From assembly GCA_009668225.1 (NCBI GenBank), contig WJYK01000003.1, positions 62,001 to 126,000 on the forward strand: a DNA stretch of 64,000 bases. The letters are read 5' to 3'. Under the pieces are notes generated by a model, which did no database searches, had not been told where the DNA came from, and was given only the letters and a program-made list of their open reading frames with translations. Shown here in pieces: positions 8,432 to 16,453 of this stretch; position 1 is the stretch's first letter; every line of letters starts with the position of its first letter. Made by a program: the position numbers and the translations under genes. This DNA is from Enterobacteriaceae bacterium RIT693 (GTDB lineage Bacteria; Pseudomonadota; Gammaproteobacteria; Enterobacterales; Enterobacteriaceae).

Positions 8432-9595
8432 TCAGCCATCGGGCGAACGAGCCTGCATCCACTGGCAAAGATTATCCAGCATCATCATGCACTTTTGCAG
8501 CTGTTCTGCCGTAACAAACTCATCGGGCTTATGTCCCTGCTCCATACTGCCAGGGCCACAAATCAGGGTGGCAATACCGGCTTCGTCAAAAAGCCCGCCC
8601 TCGGTGCCAAACGCAACGGTGCTGTAGTCATCGCTCCCGCACCATTGCCCCAGCCAACCGGCAAATTCGGACTGAGCATCCGTCAGTAGGCCGGGATAGT
8701 GGCTCAGGGGAACAAACCGAATCGCGCCTGTCGGGGAAACGCTCTGCATGGCGGGTTCCAGCGTTTGCCGCGCATAGCGTTGAATGTCATCCACTACTGC
8801 GGCGGCATCAACCTCCGGCAGGTAGCGGATTTCAAAATCAAACTGGCACTCCTGGGGGACAATATTTAATGCGCTGCCGCCACGGATCGTTCCCACCTGC
8901 AGGGTGCTGAACGGAGGATCAAAGCGGGCATCGGTCGTTTGCGTTAACGCCTCGCGAGCCTCGCCCAGCTTGCCGATGAGCCGGGCAGCATATTCAATGG
9001 CGTTCACGCCCTGCGGCGAATAGGCGGAGTGACAGGCGTGGCCGTGTACTTCGCAGCGCAGGGCGATTTTGCCTTTATGCCCGTAAACCGGGCGCATTTC
9101 CGTAGGCTCACCCACAATGCAGAGCGCAGGTTTCTCCGTTGAGGCGCGAAGGTAGTCCGCCATGCTACGCACGCCAAGGCAGCCAACCTCTTCGTCATAA
9201 GAAAAGGCGAGATGCAGCGGCATTCTCAGCGGTTGTGCGAGAAACGCCGGAACGGATGCCAGCACGCAGGCGATAAAGCCCTTCATGTCGGCGGCTCCGC
9301 GTCCGTAATAGCGGCCATCTTGTTGAGTCATTTGAAACGGAGGAAACGTCCACTCCTGCCCGTCCACCGGTACCACGTCGGTATGGCCGGACAGCATGAC
9401 GCCACCGCCGCCGGCAGGGCCGAACACGGCGTACAGATTGGCTTTGCTACCGTCTTCGCTATGGAATAGCTGCGAGTGAATGCCCCATTCAGCGAGATAA
9501 TCACGGATATCATGGATCAGCGCCAGGTTCGACTCGCGGCTGGTCGTGTCCCGCCTCAGTAGTTTGTCCAGCAGGGAAATCAGTCGGCTATTCAT
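8432..9595 (-). CDS. M20 family deacylase (ArgE/acetylornithine deacetylase-like)
   Basis: 387-residue metallo-aminoacylase of peptidase family M20, the family of ArgE and DapE, which removes an acyl group from an N-acyl amino acid. Metal-binding and catalytic motifs are present in order: SGHTDVVPV, GRGAADMKGF, YDEEVGC and a C-terminal GPGSMEQGHKPDEF. It is not the chromosomal arginine-biosynthesis gene by context: it ends a minus-strand operon with a DUF1028, a RidA-like and a flavin monooxygenase gene. The ATG at 9595 overlaps the stop of the preceding gene (ATGAATAG) and has GGGAG just upstream, so translation is probably coupled; an in-frame GTG at 9607 is an alternative. The likely substrate is an N-acylated amino acid taken up by the adjacent transporter, by inference. 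Confidence 0.85.
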   Translation of the reverse strand: MNSRLISLLDKLLRRDTTSRESNLALIHDIRDYLAEWGIHSQLFHSEDGSKANLYAVFGPAGGGGVMLSGHTDVVPVDGQEWTFPPFQMTQQDGRYYGRGAADMKGFIACVLASVPAFLAQPLRMPLHLAFSYDEEVGCLGVRSMADYLRASTEKPALCIVGEPTEMRPVYGHKGKIALRCEVHGHACHSAYSPQGVNAIEYAARLIGKLGEAREALTQTTDARFDPPFSTLQVGTIRGGSALNIVPQECQFDFEIRYLPEVDAAAVVDDIQRYARQTLEPAMQSVSPTGAIRFVPLSHYPGLLTDAQSEFAGWLGQWCGSDDYSTVAFGTEGGLFDEAGIATLICGPGSMEQGHKPDEFVTAEQLQKCMMMLDNLCQWMQARSPDG

Positions 9596-10262
9596 CTCCC
9601 GGCACACCGTATTTAGGGGCTTCTCTCGGATCGAGGGCGCGGGTAAGGTAATCCTGCATTTGCGGCTTGTAGGCCAGCCATAGCGAATGCAGTTCGGCTA
9701 TCGGGCTCTCGTCCGCCCAGTCCACGCGCAGGTCGATAACCGGCCAGGCGACGGTATCCACCACTTTTAGCGCCGCCGAATGTACCGGCCCGGCTTCGCC
9801 GCCTTTTTCCAGCGCCGCCTCAAGCGCGGCAAGCAGCCGGTCCGCCAGCGGGCCGCTGCTTTTTTCGAAGCGCTCGATCATGGCGTTAATCACCGTCTTA
9901 TCGGCCAGCATATTGCCCGCCGCAACGCAGTTATCCCCCTGTACGGCATGGTAAATGCCCAGTGATTTCTCGCCGCTGTGGCAGGCGGTTTTGCCGTTGT
10001 GGTCTATCACCGTGACCTGCCGGTAGTCGCCGTGCAGATGTTCGCTGACGACCAGCTTTAGCGCCTCCTGCGGCGCAACACCTTCACTCAGCTTTGACAG
10101 CACCATCGGCCCCAGCGCGGGGAGAGTGATATTCTGGCTCGACACCGCGCCGACGCCCGGCAACAGCCACGGGCAGCGTGCGCCGACCGCGATGCTGGAC
10201 GAGCTAATGGCGATGCCAAGCTGGCCGGTTTCCCGGCAGCGTGCGGCGATAGAAAATGTCAT
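9588..10262 (-). CDS. DUF1028 family protein
   Basis: 224 residues starting MTFSIAARC with ISSSSIAVGARCPW soon after, typical of the DUF1028 family, whose fold resembles Ntn hydrolases. The conserved GNMLAD segment is present near residue 115. The biochemical role of the family is not established. Its start overlaps the RidA-like stop by four bases and its stop overlaps the deacylase start, so the three are translated from one message. DUF1028 genes commonly travel with RidA-like and transporter genes in amino-acid-derivative catabolism loci, consistent with this setting. Confidence 0.82.
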   Translation of the reverse strand: MTFSIAARCRETGQLGIAISSSSIAVGARCPWLLPGVGAVSSQNITLPALGPMVLSKLSEGVAPQEALKLVVSEHLHGDYRQVTVIDHNGKTACHSGEKSLGIYHAVQGDNCVAAGNMLADKTVINAMIERFEKSSGPLADRLLAALEAALEKGGEAGPVHSAALKVVDTVAWPVIDLRVDWADESPIAELHSLWLAYKPQMQDYLTRALDPREAPKYGVPGDE

Positions 10263-10687
10263 TTGCCACCCTCAGTATCGTCGGGGATCACCGCGATAAC
10301 ATCGATTTCCATCAGCCACTGCGGCTGGCCGAGGGCGGACACCACAAGCCCGGTGGAGATTGGAAATACGCCTTTCAGCCATTTGCCCACTTCCTGATAC
10401 ACCGGCTCACGGTAGCGGGGATCGATAATATAGGTGGTGGTTTTAACGATATGCGAAAGGTCGCTTCCGGCCTCTTCCAGCAGTTGTTTGACGTTCTTCA
10501 TTGCCTGTTCGGCCTGAGCTTGTGGGTCGCCAAGTCCAATCAGATTGCCGTCAAAGTCGGTTCCCACCTGGCCGCGAACATAGACGGTGTTTCCGGCGCG
10601 AACCGCCTGGCAGAGGTCGTTGTTCAGCGACTGGTTAGGGTAGGTTTCTTTGGTGTTAAACATGCGAATACGCGTATGGGTAGGCAT
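10259..10687 (-). CDS. RidA/YjgF-like protein
   Basis: 142-residue member of the RidA (YjgF/YER057c/UK114) superfamily. RidA proper hydrolyses reactive enamine/imine intermediates released by amino-acid-metabolising enzymes; several subfamilies have other or unknown activity. Family features seen are VRGQVGTDFDGN, the QAEQAMKNVKQLLEEAGSDLSHIVKTTTYI helix-strand, and the C-terminal LMEIDVIAVIP strand. I do not see the canonical RidA arginine in its usual context with certainty, so the subgroup is left open. It lies 26 bases downstream of the flavin monooxygenase and overlaps DUF1028, suggesting it handles an imine produced by the oxygenase. Confidence 0.82.
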   Translation of the reverse strand: MPTHTRIRMFNTKETYPNQSLNNDLCQAVRAGNTVYVRGQVGTDFDGNLIGLGDPQAQAEQAMKNVKQLLEEAGSDLSHIVKTTTYIIDPRYREPVYQEVGKWLKGVFPISTGLVVSALGQPQWLMEIDVIAVIPDDTEGGK

Positions 10688-10713
10688 CGGTCAATTCCTT
10701 ATCGGCAAAAGGG

Positions 10714-11979
10714 TTAACGCTGGGCAGCGTCGGAATAGCGGCTGTAATTGCGCTGGGTTTCAATGTGGTCGGCAATGTATTTCGCGTCATGCCACACGCC
10801 CCAGATAAACGTTGATCCCCGGCGGGACAGCCACGGCAGCCCCAGGAAATAGACGCCAGCCTCGCTGGAAACGCCGCGCTGGTGACGGGGTTTGCCCTGG
10901 GCATCAAAAGCGTCCACCTGCAGCCAGCCGTAATCCGGCGCGTACCCGGTCGCCCAGATAATAGAAGTGATACCGGTCTCGGTAAGGTTCAGCTCAAGGG
11001 TTGGCTGGGTGACGCAAAGCGGGTCCGGCGGGAAGACGCGGGCCTGCGGTTCTTCCGGCAGATCAAGCCCGTTGCGGGCAATCCAGGCATCGGCGGCGTC
11101 CAGCAGGGCAAGGTAGCTTTCATCGCCCTGGCGGATGTTATGGGCGAGGTTATCTTCAAAAAAGACCTTCCCCTCGGCAAAACGCTGGGTCAGGCCGACA
11201 AGGTGAATGCCCTGATGCGCCAGGGCGCGAAAATCAACGGTGTGGCCGCCGCGTGCGCCGCTCACGGCAATGGTGACGTGCTCTTTGCCGGGCTGATTGG
11301 CCGCCGCATCCCACAGCCCTAGCACGCCCAGCCACCAGCAAAAATCACGATTGCGGTAAGCGCGAGGCGGCCGGTCGTGCGCGCCGACGGAGAGATAAAC
11401 CTGCTTACCCGAACGCTGGATCTCGTCGGCAATTTGCACCCCGGATGAACCCGCGCCCACCACCAATACGGCTCCGGCAGGCAGCTGGGCCGGGTTTTTA
11501 TACGCAGCAGAATGTATCTGGTAGAGCTTTCCCTCTTCCGGGGCAATAGTTGGCACGACCGGGCGCTGGAAAGGCCCCGTTGCGGCGACGATATGCTTCG
11601 CTTCTACGACGCCGTCGCTGGTTTCCACGGTGAACCCCGGCCTGCCGTGATTGCGCGTCACGCTTTTTACCTCTACGCCCGTTTTTACCGGAGCCTCAAA
11701 CTTGCGGGCGTAATCTTCGAAGTAGTTAGCTACCTCGTCTTTAGGGATAAAGCTGTCCCGATCGGCCTGGCTGAATTCCAGCCCAGGGAAACGGTCGTGC
11801 CAGGCCGGGCCGTTCGCCACCAGCGAATCCCAGCGTCCGCTGCGCCAGGCTTCGGCAATGCGGTTTTTCTCCAGCACCAGATGGGGAATACCGAGGCGCG
11901 TCAGGTGCTCGCTCATGGCGATCCCGGCCTGACCGGCGCCTATCACGAGGGTATCTGTCTGTGTTTTTATTACGGTCAT
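10714..11979 (-). CDS. flavin-containing monooxygenase
   Basis: 421-residue FAD/NAD(P)H-dependent monooxygenase of the FMO/YhiN-like class. The FAD-binding Rossmann motif is at residues ~12-17 (VIGAGQAGIAMSEHL). A second dinucleotide-binding motif (VVGAGSSGVQIADE) lies near residue 180, and an ATGPF element after the first Rossmann fold matches the class. It is the first gene of a four-gene minus-strand operon (monooxygenase, RidA-like, DUF1028, M20 deacylase). It probably hydroxylates nitrogen, sulfur or carbon of a small amino-acid-like molecule; the substrate is not inferable from sequence. Expression is likely under the neighbouring LysR regulator, since a palindrome sharing CAGGCTAT with the lysR upstream region lies about 120 bases before this start. 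Confidence 0.85.
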   Translation of the reverse strand: MTVIKTQTDTLVIGAGQAGIAMSEHLTRLGIPHLVLEKNRIAEAWRSGRWDSLVANGPAWHDRFPGLEFSQADRDSFIPKDEVANYFEDYARKFEAPVKTGVEVKSVTRNHGRPGFTVETSDGVVEAKHIVAATGPFQRPVVPTIAPEEGKLYQIHSAAYKNPAQLPAGAVLVVGAGSSGVQIADEIQRSGKQVYLSVGAHDRPPRAYRNRDFCWWLGVLGLWDAAANQPGKEHVTIAVSGARGGHTVDFRALAHQGIHLVGLTQRFAEGKVFFEDNLAHNIRQGDESYLALLDAADAWIARNGLDLPEEPQARVFPPDPLCVTQPTLELNLTETGITSIIWATGYAPDYGWLQVDAFDAQGKPRHQRGVSSEAGVYFLGLPWLSRRGSTFIWGVWHDAKYIADHIETQRNYSRYSDAAQR

Positions 11980-12097
11980 GTCTGTTTCCTTGGTGCCGGG
12001 AAAATAAGATTCAGCGCAGCTTCGCTATGGCACAAGGTTATTTGGCAGCAGCCATTCCGTAAAATATTATAAATCTAGGGATAAGGAATAAATAAAG

Positions 12098-12117
12098 TAG
12101 CCTCAATATACAGGCTA
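12098..12117. promoter_or_regulatory. candidate LysR operator upstream of the monooxygenase operon
   Basis: TAGCCT and AGGCTA form an inverted repeat with an 8-base spacer. The right arm context CAGGCTAT is found again upstream of the lysR gene (13128-13135). LysR regulators bind interrupted palindromes of this kind. Confidence 0.4.
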
Positions 12118-12155
12118 TGAATCACCTGTATTTTAAGGCTGTGTTTCACGTTTTT

Positions 12156-13079
12156 TTACTCTTCAATCACGGCCTCCGGCATCAGTTCAAAAGTACGGCA
12201 GTAATCCATAAATAAACGCGTCGGGCGCGTCGGTTCGTTATGGCGTAAATAAGCCATCACCAGCGTTGAGGCGGCCATTTCATCGACTATTTCCACCTGC
12301 GTAACGCGCTGGCCGTCATAGGTCACGTCGGTGCAGGGGCGGGTGACCAGCACTGAGAATCCCATCCCCTGGCCGACCATGCAGCGCACCATCTCTATCG
12401 ATGGCGAACTGTAGGCCACCTCAGGGTGCAGGCCTTTGTCGGTGAAAATGTTCATGAAGTAGCTTTTGCTGGGGATGACGTCCAGCAGGATCATCGGTTC
12501 ACGGCTGAGTTCTTTCAGCGTCACGGACGTTTTCTTCGCCAGCGGATGAGCCGCAGGCAGCAGGGCATAAGGTTTCTGCGGGGCGTTCAACTTTTCGGTA
12601 TGCAGCGTGCTCTCCAGCTCGAGGTTGTACATAAACGCCAGGTCAAAGCGCCCGCGATGCAGCCCGTGGGTCAGCTCATTTTGCTCGCCGTCGTACAGTC
12701 GGATGGTAATTTCAGGGTAAATCTTGCGAAACCCGGCGATGAGCCTCGGCAGGTAAAGCGGCGCCGCTGATTCGAAGCAGCCGATGGCGATGGTGCCGGA
12801 CACAAGGTCGTTATCCGCTTTGGCATTTTGCTCAAACTGGTATGAAAGCCGCAGCAGCTCGCGGGCTTTTTCATAAAAACGCAGCCCGCCGGGCGTGAGC
12901 GAGACGCCCTGGGCGTGGTGGCGGATGAAGAACTGCTGCTCAAAGGTGTCCTCCAGGTTCTTGATAGCAATGGAAACCGAAGGCTGGGCGATATGCAGCT
13001 GCCTTGAGGCTTCGGCGATGCTTTGCGCCTCAACGACGGTGACAAAGTACTTGAGCTGCTTGAGCGTGAAATGTGTCAT
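12156..13079 (-). CDS. LysR family transcriptional regulator
   Basis: 307-residue LysR-type regulator. Residues 1-60 are the winged helix-turn-helix (FTLKQLKYFVTVVEAQSIAE, then ASRQLHIAQPSVSIAIKNLE); residues ~90-300 form the periplasmic-binding-like effector domain. It lies between the monooxygenase operon (same strand) and the divergent ABC transporter genes, so it probably controls both in response to the transported compound. A GATAG-N7-CTATC dyad 41 bases upstream of its start may be its own operator. LysR family certain, targets inferred from position. Confidence 0.9.
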   Translation of the reverse strand: MTHFTLKQLKYFVTVVEAQSIAEASRQLHIAQPSVSIAIKNLEDTFEQQFFIRHHAQGVSLTPGGLRFYEKARELLRLSYQFEQNAKADNDLVSGTIAIGCFESAAPLYLPRLIAGFRKIYPEITIRLYDGEQNELTHGLHRGRFDLAFMYNLELESTLHTEKLNAPQKPYALLPAAHPLAKKTSVTLKELSREPMILLDVIPSKSYFMNIFTDKGLHPEVAYSSPSIEMVRCMVGQGMGFSVLVTRPCTDVTYDGQRVTQVEIVDEMAASTLVMAYLRHNEPTRPTRLFMDYCRTFELMPEAVIEE

Positions 13080-13119
13080 GGTGCTAACCCCGGTTTTTTA
13101 TTGGCAGTGGACCTTGCAA

Positions 13120-13136
13120 GATAGTTTCAGGCTATC
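13120..13136. promoter_or_regulatory. candidate LysR operator upstream of lysR
   Basis: GATAG and CTATC arms with a 7-base spacer give a 17-base dyad. It contains CAGGCTAT, shared with the palindrome upstream of the monooxygenase operon. The position is suitable for autoregulation and for control of the divergent transporter. Confidence 0.4.
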
Positions 13137-13139
13137 CAG

Positions 13140-13614
13140 TTATTTCTGTTAGTAGCAAAGCCTGTGCCAAATGCCGCCGTGGTAGGCGTTAACGGTAAAA
13201 ATGATGCTCAGAAAAAATATTTTCATTTTTATTGGTCACGAATTATCCCCAAAAAGTGGCAATAAAAAATAAGCTGCACTTTTTTGGTGCGGATAAGTAT
13301 TTTATGTCGCTATTATCTGCCTGAAATATGTCTCTATTCGCTTTCCTGTTGGGAATTTAAGTATTGCGCTGCGCTGGTGCAAAAAAATAGCCATTGCCTT
13401 AAAACAATTTTTTATAGAGGTAAGGCATATTTTTCGTCCTTTATCCCCGTGCCTTTCTCCTGCAGCATGGCTCAATCGCAAACGCTCACCGAATGATTAT
13501 CGTCCTGGCGAATATATTGCAAGGCAGTAGCCAGGGGGAAACCATAAGCTGTGAAAAGCGCCTCCGTTACGGAGCCAATAAAAAATGATTTATCACCTGC
13601 ACTGGAGTCATCGC
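13140..13614. other. intergenic region between lysR and the transporter genes
   Basis: About 475 AT-rich bases separating divergent genes. It must hold the promoter of the transporter operon, but no clear -35/-10 pair or further copy of the CAGGCTAT motif was found. No gene of convincing composition is present. Confidence 0.4.
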
Positions 13615-14442
13615 ATGTTTACATCTTCACATAGCAAGGCGTTATTTACCTGCATGGCGGCGGCGCTGCCTTTACTGCTCAGCGGCGGGGCTCAGGCCGC
13701 CGTGATGACCCCCGGCCAGCTTACGGTGGGCAGCGACATCACCTTCCCGCCTTACGAATATCTCGACGGCAAAACGCCCGCAGGGTTTGATATTGAATTT
13801 ATCAACGGCGTTGCCGAGGCGATGAAGCTCAAACCTAATTATGTGGATACCCGCTTTACCAGCCTGATCCCCGGCCTGCAGGCGAAGCGCTTCGAGCTGA
13901 TTGCCTCCGCGCTGTTTATCACCCCCGAGCGCCAGAAGGTTATCGACATGGTGCCGTACCTGAAAACCGGCGAGTCGCTGTTGACCCTCAGCAACGCCAG
14001 CTTTAAGCCGACCAAACCGGAGGAGCTTTGCGGACACAAAGTCGGGTCGATGCAGGGCACCTACTGGCTGGAAAAACTGCACACGCTGTCGGCCGATTAC
14101 TGCGTCAAGCAGGGGCTGAAGCCGATTGCGGTGAGCGAGTTTTCAACCGACCCGCAGACCACCCAGGCGTTACTTTCCCATGCGGTAGAAGTGCAGATGA
14201 CCGATGCCGCCGTGGCAAGCCAGGTGGTGGATAAAATGAATGGGCGGTTGGTCGTGACCTCCACGGAGCTACTGTACCCGGTGCTGGTGGGCCTGGGGGT
14301 GAGCAAAACCAACCCTGAGCTGAAAAAAGCGCTGAACGACGGGATTGCGGCCTTTAAGGCCAGCGGCAAGTACTCGGCCTTAGTGAAAAAGTATCACCTG
14401 GCGGAGCCGTCCGAAGCCGAAATTCAGGCCAGCAGTTTGTAA
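13615..14442 (+). CDS. ABC transporter periplasmic amino-acid-type binding protein
   Basis: 275-residue solute-binding protein of family 3 (polar amino acids and opine-like compounds). The signal peptide spans roughly residues 1-29 and ends at GGAQA. The mature protein opens with LTVGSDITFPPYEYLDG, followed by GFDIEF, the family-3 signature. The start at 13615 is chosen over an in-frame ATG at 13585 because GGAG lies seven bases before it and the signal peptide then begins properly. It is followed 24 bases later by the fused permease/ATPase, so together they make a complete importer. Opposite the LysR/monooxygenase operon, it presumably supplies that pathway's substrate. Confidence 0.9.
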   Translation: MFTSSHSKALFTCMAAALPLLLSGGAQAAVMTPGQLTVGSDITFPPYEYLDGKTPAGFDIEFINGVAEAMKLKPNYVDTRFTSLIPGLQAKRFELIASALFITPERQKVIDMVPYLKTGESLLTLSNASFKPTKPEELCGHKVGSMQGTYWLEKLHTLSADYCVKQGLKPIAVSEFSTDPQTTQALLSHAVEVQMTDAAVASQVVDKMNGRLVVTSTELLYPVLVGLGVSKTNPELKKALNDGIAAFKASGKYSALVKKYHLAEPSEAEIQASSL

Positions 14443-14466
14443 TCACCATCGCCGGGGAGTGCGGAT

Positions 14467-15999
14467 ATGTCTTTTGACTGGAACTATTTATTCAGCCTGT
14501 TTAGCAACGCTGATTTTTGGCAGGCGACCTGGACCGTGATTAAGCTGAGCCTGCTGAGCTGGATAATCAGTATTGGCTTTGGTTTTCTTCTGGCGCTGGG
14601 CAAACAGGCCGCCTCTCCCTGGCTCTCTTTACCGGCACGGGCCTATATCTGGCTGTTTCGCAGCCTGCCGCTGCTGGTGCTGCTTATCTTTGTCTACAAC
14701 CTGCCTCAGGCGCTGCCGGGTAGTTCGGCCCTGCTGAGCGATCCTTTCTGGGCGGGGCTTATCGCGCTGGTGTTGAGCGAAACGGCCTATATCGCGGAGA
14801 TCCACCGCGGCGGCCTGCTGGCAATTCCTCGCGGCCAGCGTGAGGCTGCCCATGCCCTGGGGCTGCGTTACGCCGGCATTCAGTGGCTGGTTATCGTGCC
14901 GCAGGCGCTGCGGGTGGCGCTGCCGTCGCTGGCCAACGAGTACATCTCCATCGTGAAACTTAGCTCGCTGGTCTCGGTGATTTCGCTGACCGAGATCCTG
15001 ATGGTCGGGCAGCGGCTTTACTCGCAAAACTTCCTGGTGATGGAAACCATGGCGGCGGTGGCTTTCTATTATGTGTTTATCGTGACGGTCTTTGACTTCT
15101 TGCTGAAGCTGCTGGAAAAACGGCTGGATGTCACCCAGCGTAAAACCGTCCGCCTTCCGGAAGTCGAACTGGAAGCGATGGCCGCCCAGGAAAGCGGGCA
15201 GGTATCACGCGCGCCGTTGGCATCAGACGTTCCCGCGCTGCAGGCTCGTAAGCTGCATAAAGCCTATAACAACGTGGAGGTGCTTGGTGCGGTTAACCTG
15301 GATATAAAGCCTGGCGAAGTGGTGTCGGTGATTGGCCCGTCCGGCTCCGGGAAAACGACGCTTATCCGCCTGCTGAATGGCCTGGAACAGCTGGATAACG
15401 GGGAGATCCTGATTAACGGGCAGCCGTTTATTCGCCTGGAAAAACAGGGGGCTCAGAAGCCTCAGTACGTGGAAAACGCCGCACACCGGCTGAATATTGG
15501 CATGGTTTTCCAGGGGTTTAACCTGTTCCCGCACTTAACGGTAATGAAAAACCTGATGCTGGCGCCGCACTACCATCGCCTGGCGACGGATGCAGAGCTA
15601 AAGCGTGAGGCCTGCGTATTGCTGCGCAAGGTCGGCATGCTGGAGCACGCTCACAAATATCCTCATCAGCTTTCCGGCGGGCAACAGCAAAGGGTGGCTA
15701 TCGCCCGGGCCCTGATGATGCGCCCGCAAATTATGCTGTTCGATGAGCCAACCTCGGCGCTCGATCCTGAAAAAGTGAATGAGGTGCTGCAGGTGATCGA
15801 GAACCTGGCGGGCGAGGGCATAACGATGGTGATCGTCACCCACGAAATGAACTTCGCGTTCAGCGTGTCGGACAGAATTGTGTTTATGGAAAAAGGACGC
15901 GTGGTTTGCGATGACTCCCCGCAGGCGCTGCGCAGCGGAGAGAATCCGCGTATTACCGAGTTCCTGAAAGACGTCAACCTTGCGCCCGTCGTGGCATAA
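14467..15999 (+). CDS. fused ABC permease and ATP-binding protein
   Basis: 510-residue protein joining two subunits normally separate. Residues ~1-215 are a HisM/GlnP-type inner-membrane permease with five or so helices and an EAA loop (EIHRGGLLAIPRGQREAAHALG). After a linker, residues ~255-505 form a GlnQ/HisP-type ATPase: Walker A GPSGSGKTT near residue 291, signature LSGGQQQRVAIARA near 402, Walker B IMLFDEPTSALD near 422-433 and a switch histidine (VTHEM). A homodimer would supply two permease and two ATPase domains. It works with the preceding binding protein and is followed by a bidirectional terminator. Confidence 0.92.
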   Translation: MSFDWNYLFSLFSNADFWQATWTVIKLSLLSWIISIGFGFLLALGKQAASPWLSLPARAYIWLFRSLPLLVLLIFVYNLPQALPGSSALLSDPFWAGLIALVLSETAYIAEIHRGGLLAIPRGQREAAHALGLRYAGIQWLVIVPQALRVALPSLANEYISIVKLSSLVSVISLTEILMVGQRLYSQNFLVMETMAAVAFYYVFIVTVFDFLLKLLEKRLDVTQRKTVRLPEVELEAMAAQESGQVSRAPLASDVPALQARKLHKAYNNVEVLGAVNLDIKPGEVVSVIGPSGSGKTTLIRLLNGLEQLDNGEILINGQPFIRLEKQGAQKPQYVENAAHRLNIGMVFQGFNLFPHLTVMKNLMLAPHYHRLATDAELKREACVLLRKVGMLEHAHKYPHQLSGGQQQRVAIARALMMRPQIMLFDEPTSALDPEKVNEVLQVIENLAGEGITMVIVTHEMNFAFSVSDRIVFMEKGRVVCDDSPQALRSGENPRITEFLKDVNLAPVVA

Positions 16000-16005
16000 A
16001 ACAAT

Positions 16006-16038
16006 CGGGCTGCGGTAGCTGAAACATGCCGCAGCCCG
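16006..16038. terminator. bidirectional terminator between convergent genes
   Basis: CGGGCTGCGG and CCGCAGCCCG form a perfect 10-bp stem with a 13-base loop, directly after the ABC gene stop and just beyond the stop of the opposing DUF2493 gene. T/A tails are short, so efficiency is uncertain. Confidence 0.6.
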
Positions 16039-16044
16039 TCTGCA

Positions 16045-16386
16045 TTAAATCTCGATCACCTTCACGCCGGAATTGCGCGCCATTCTTATGCACTCCGCCG
16101 TGTCTTCTCCCCCAGGAAAAGCCAGTAGAACGTCAGGGCGGCTGTCTTCCAGCATAAACAGGTTGCGCCTGGTTTCCGCATATTTACCGTGCAGCGCCCA
16201 GTTGGCCGGGTAGCGGATGACGTGCACGTCGGTGCCGCGTGCCCAGGTTTCAATGGCGCCGCCGAGCGACTGATGCCCCCCGTGAATCAGCACGTTGATC
16301 GTTTGCGTGCGGGCATATAAATCCAGCACGTGGGTGAGGGTATGGGTGTCGGCATAAAACCGACCTGAGCAGATTAAAACTCTCAC
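16045..16386 (-). CDS. SLOG-domain (DUF2493-like) protein
   Basis: 113-residue protein beginning MRVLICSGR, with a nucleotide-binding-like fold: strand, then GGHQSLGGAIETWARG, then AFPGGEDTAECIRMARNSGVKVIEI. The GGA and FPGG segments match DUF2493 and related SLOG/YspA families, which bind nucleotides or nucleotide-derived ligands. The function is unknown. The frame stays open upstream, but the start is placed at GTG 16386, where the conserved first strand begins and AAGG lies nine bases before. It follows the phosphate cotransporter gene on the same strand, with a 67-base gap. Confidence 0.75.
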   Translation of the reverse strand: MRVLICSGRFYADTHTLTHVLDLYARTQTINVLIHGGHQSLGGAIETWARGTDVHVIRYPANWALHGKYAETRRNLFMLEDSRPDVLLAFPGGEDTAECIRMARNSGVKVIEI

Positions 16387-16453
16387 TTTTCTGTACCTTA
16401 ACGTTGCTTTCCTTGAAAAAACTCTCGTCCGCACGACGGCGGTTATTGTTTTT

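Noticed and set aside
8094-8468. Lys/Phe-rich open frames in the AT-rich gap before the deacylase
   Set aside because: Low complexity on both strands, no ribosome binding site; the frame arises from AT-rich sequence.
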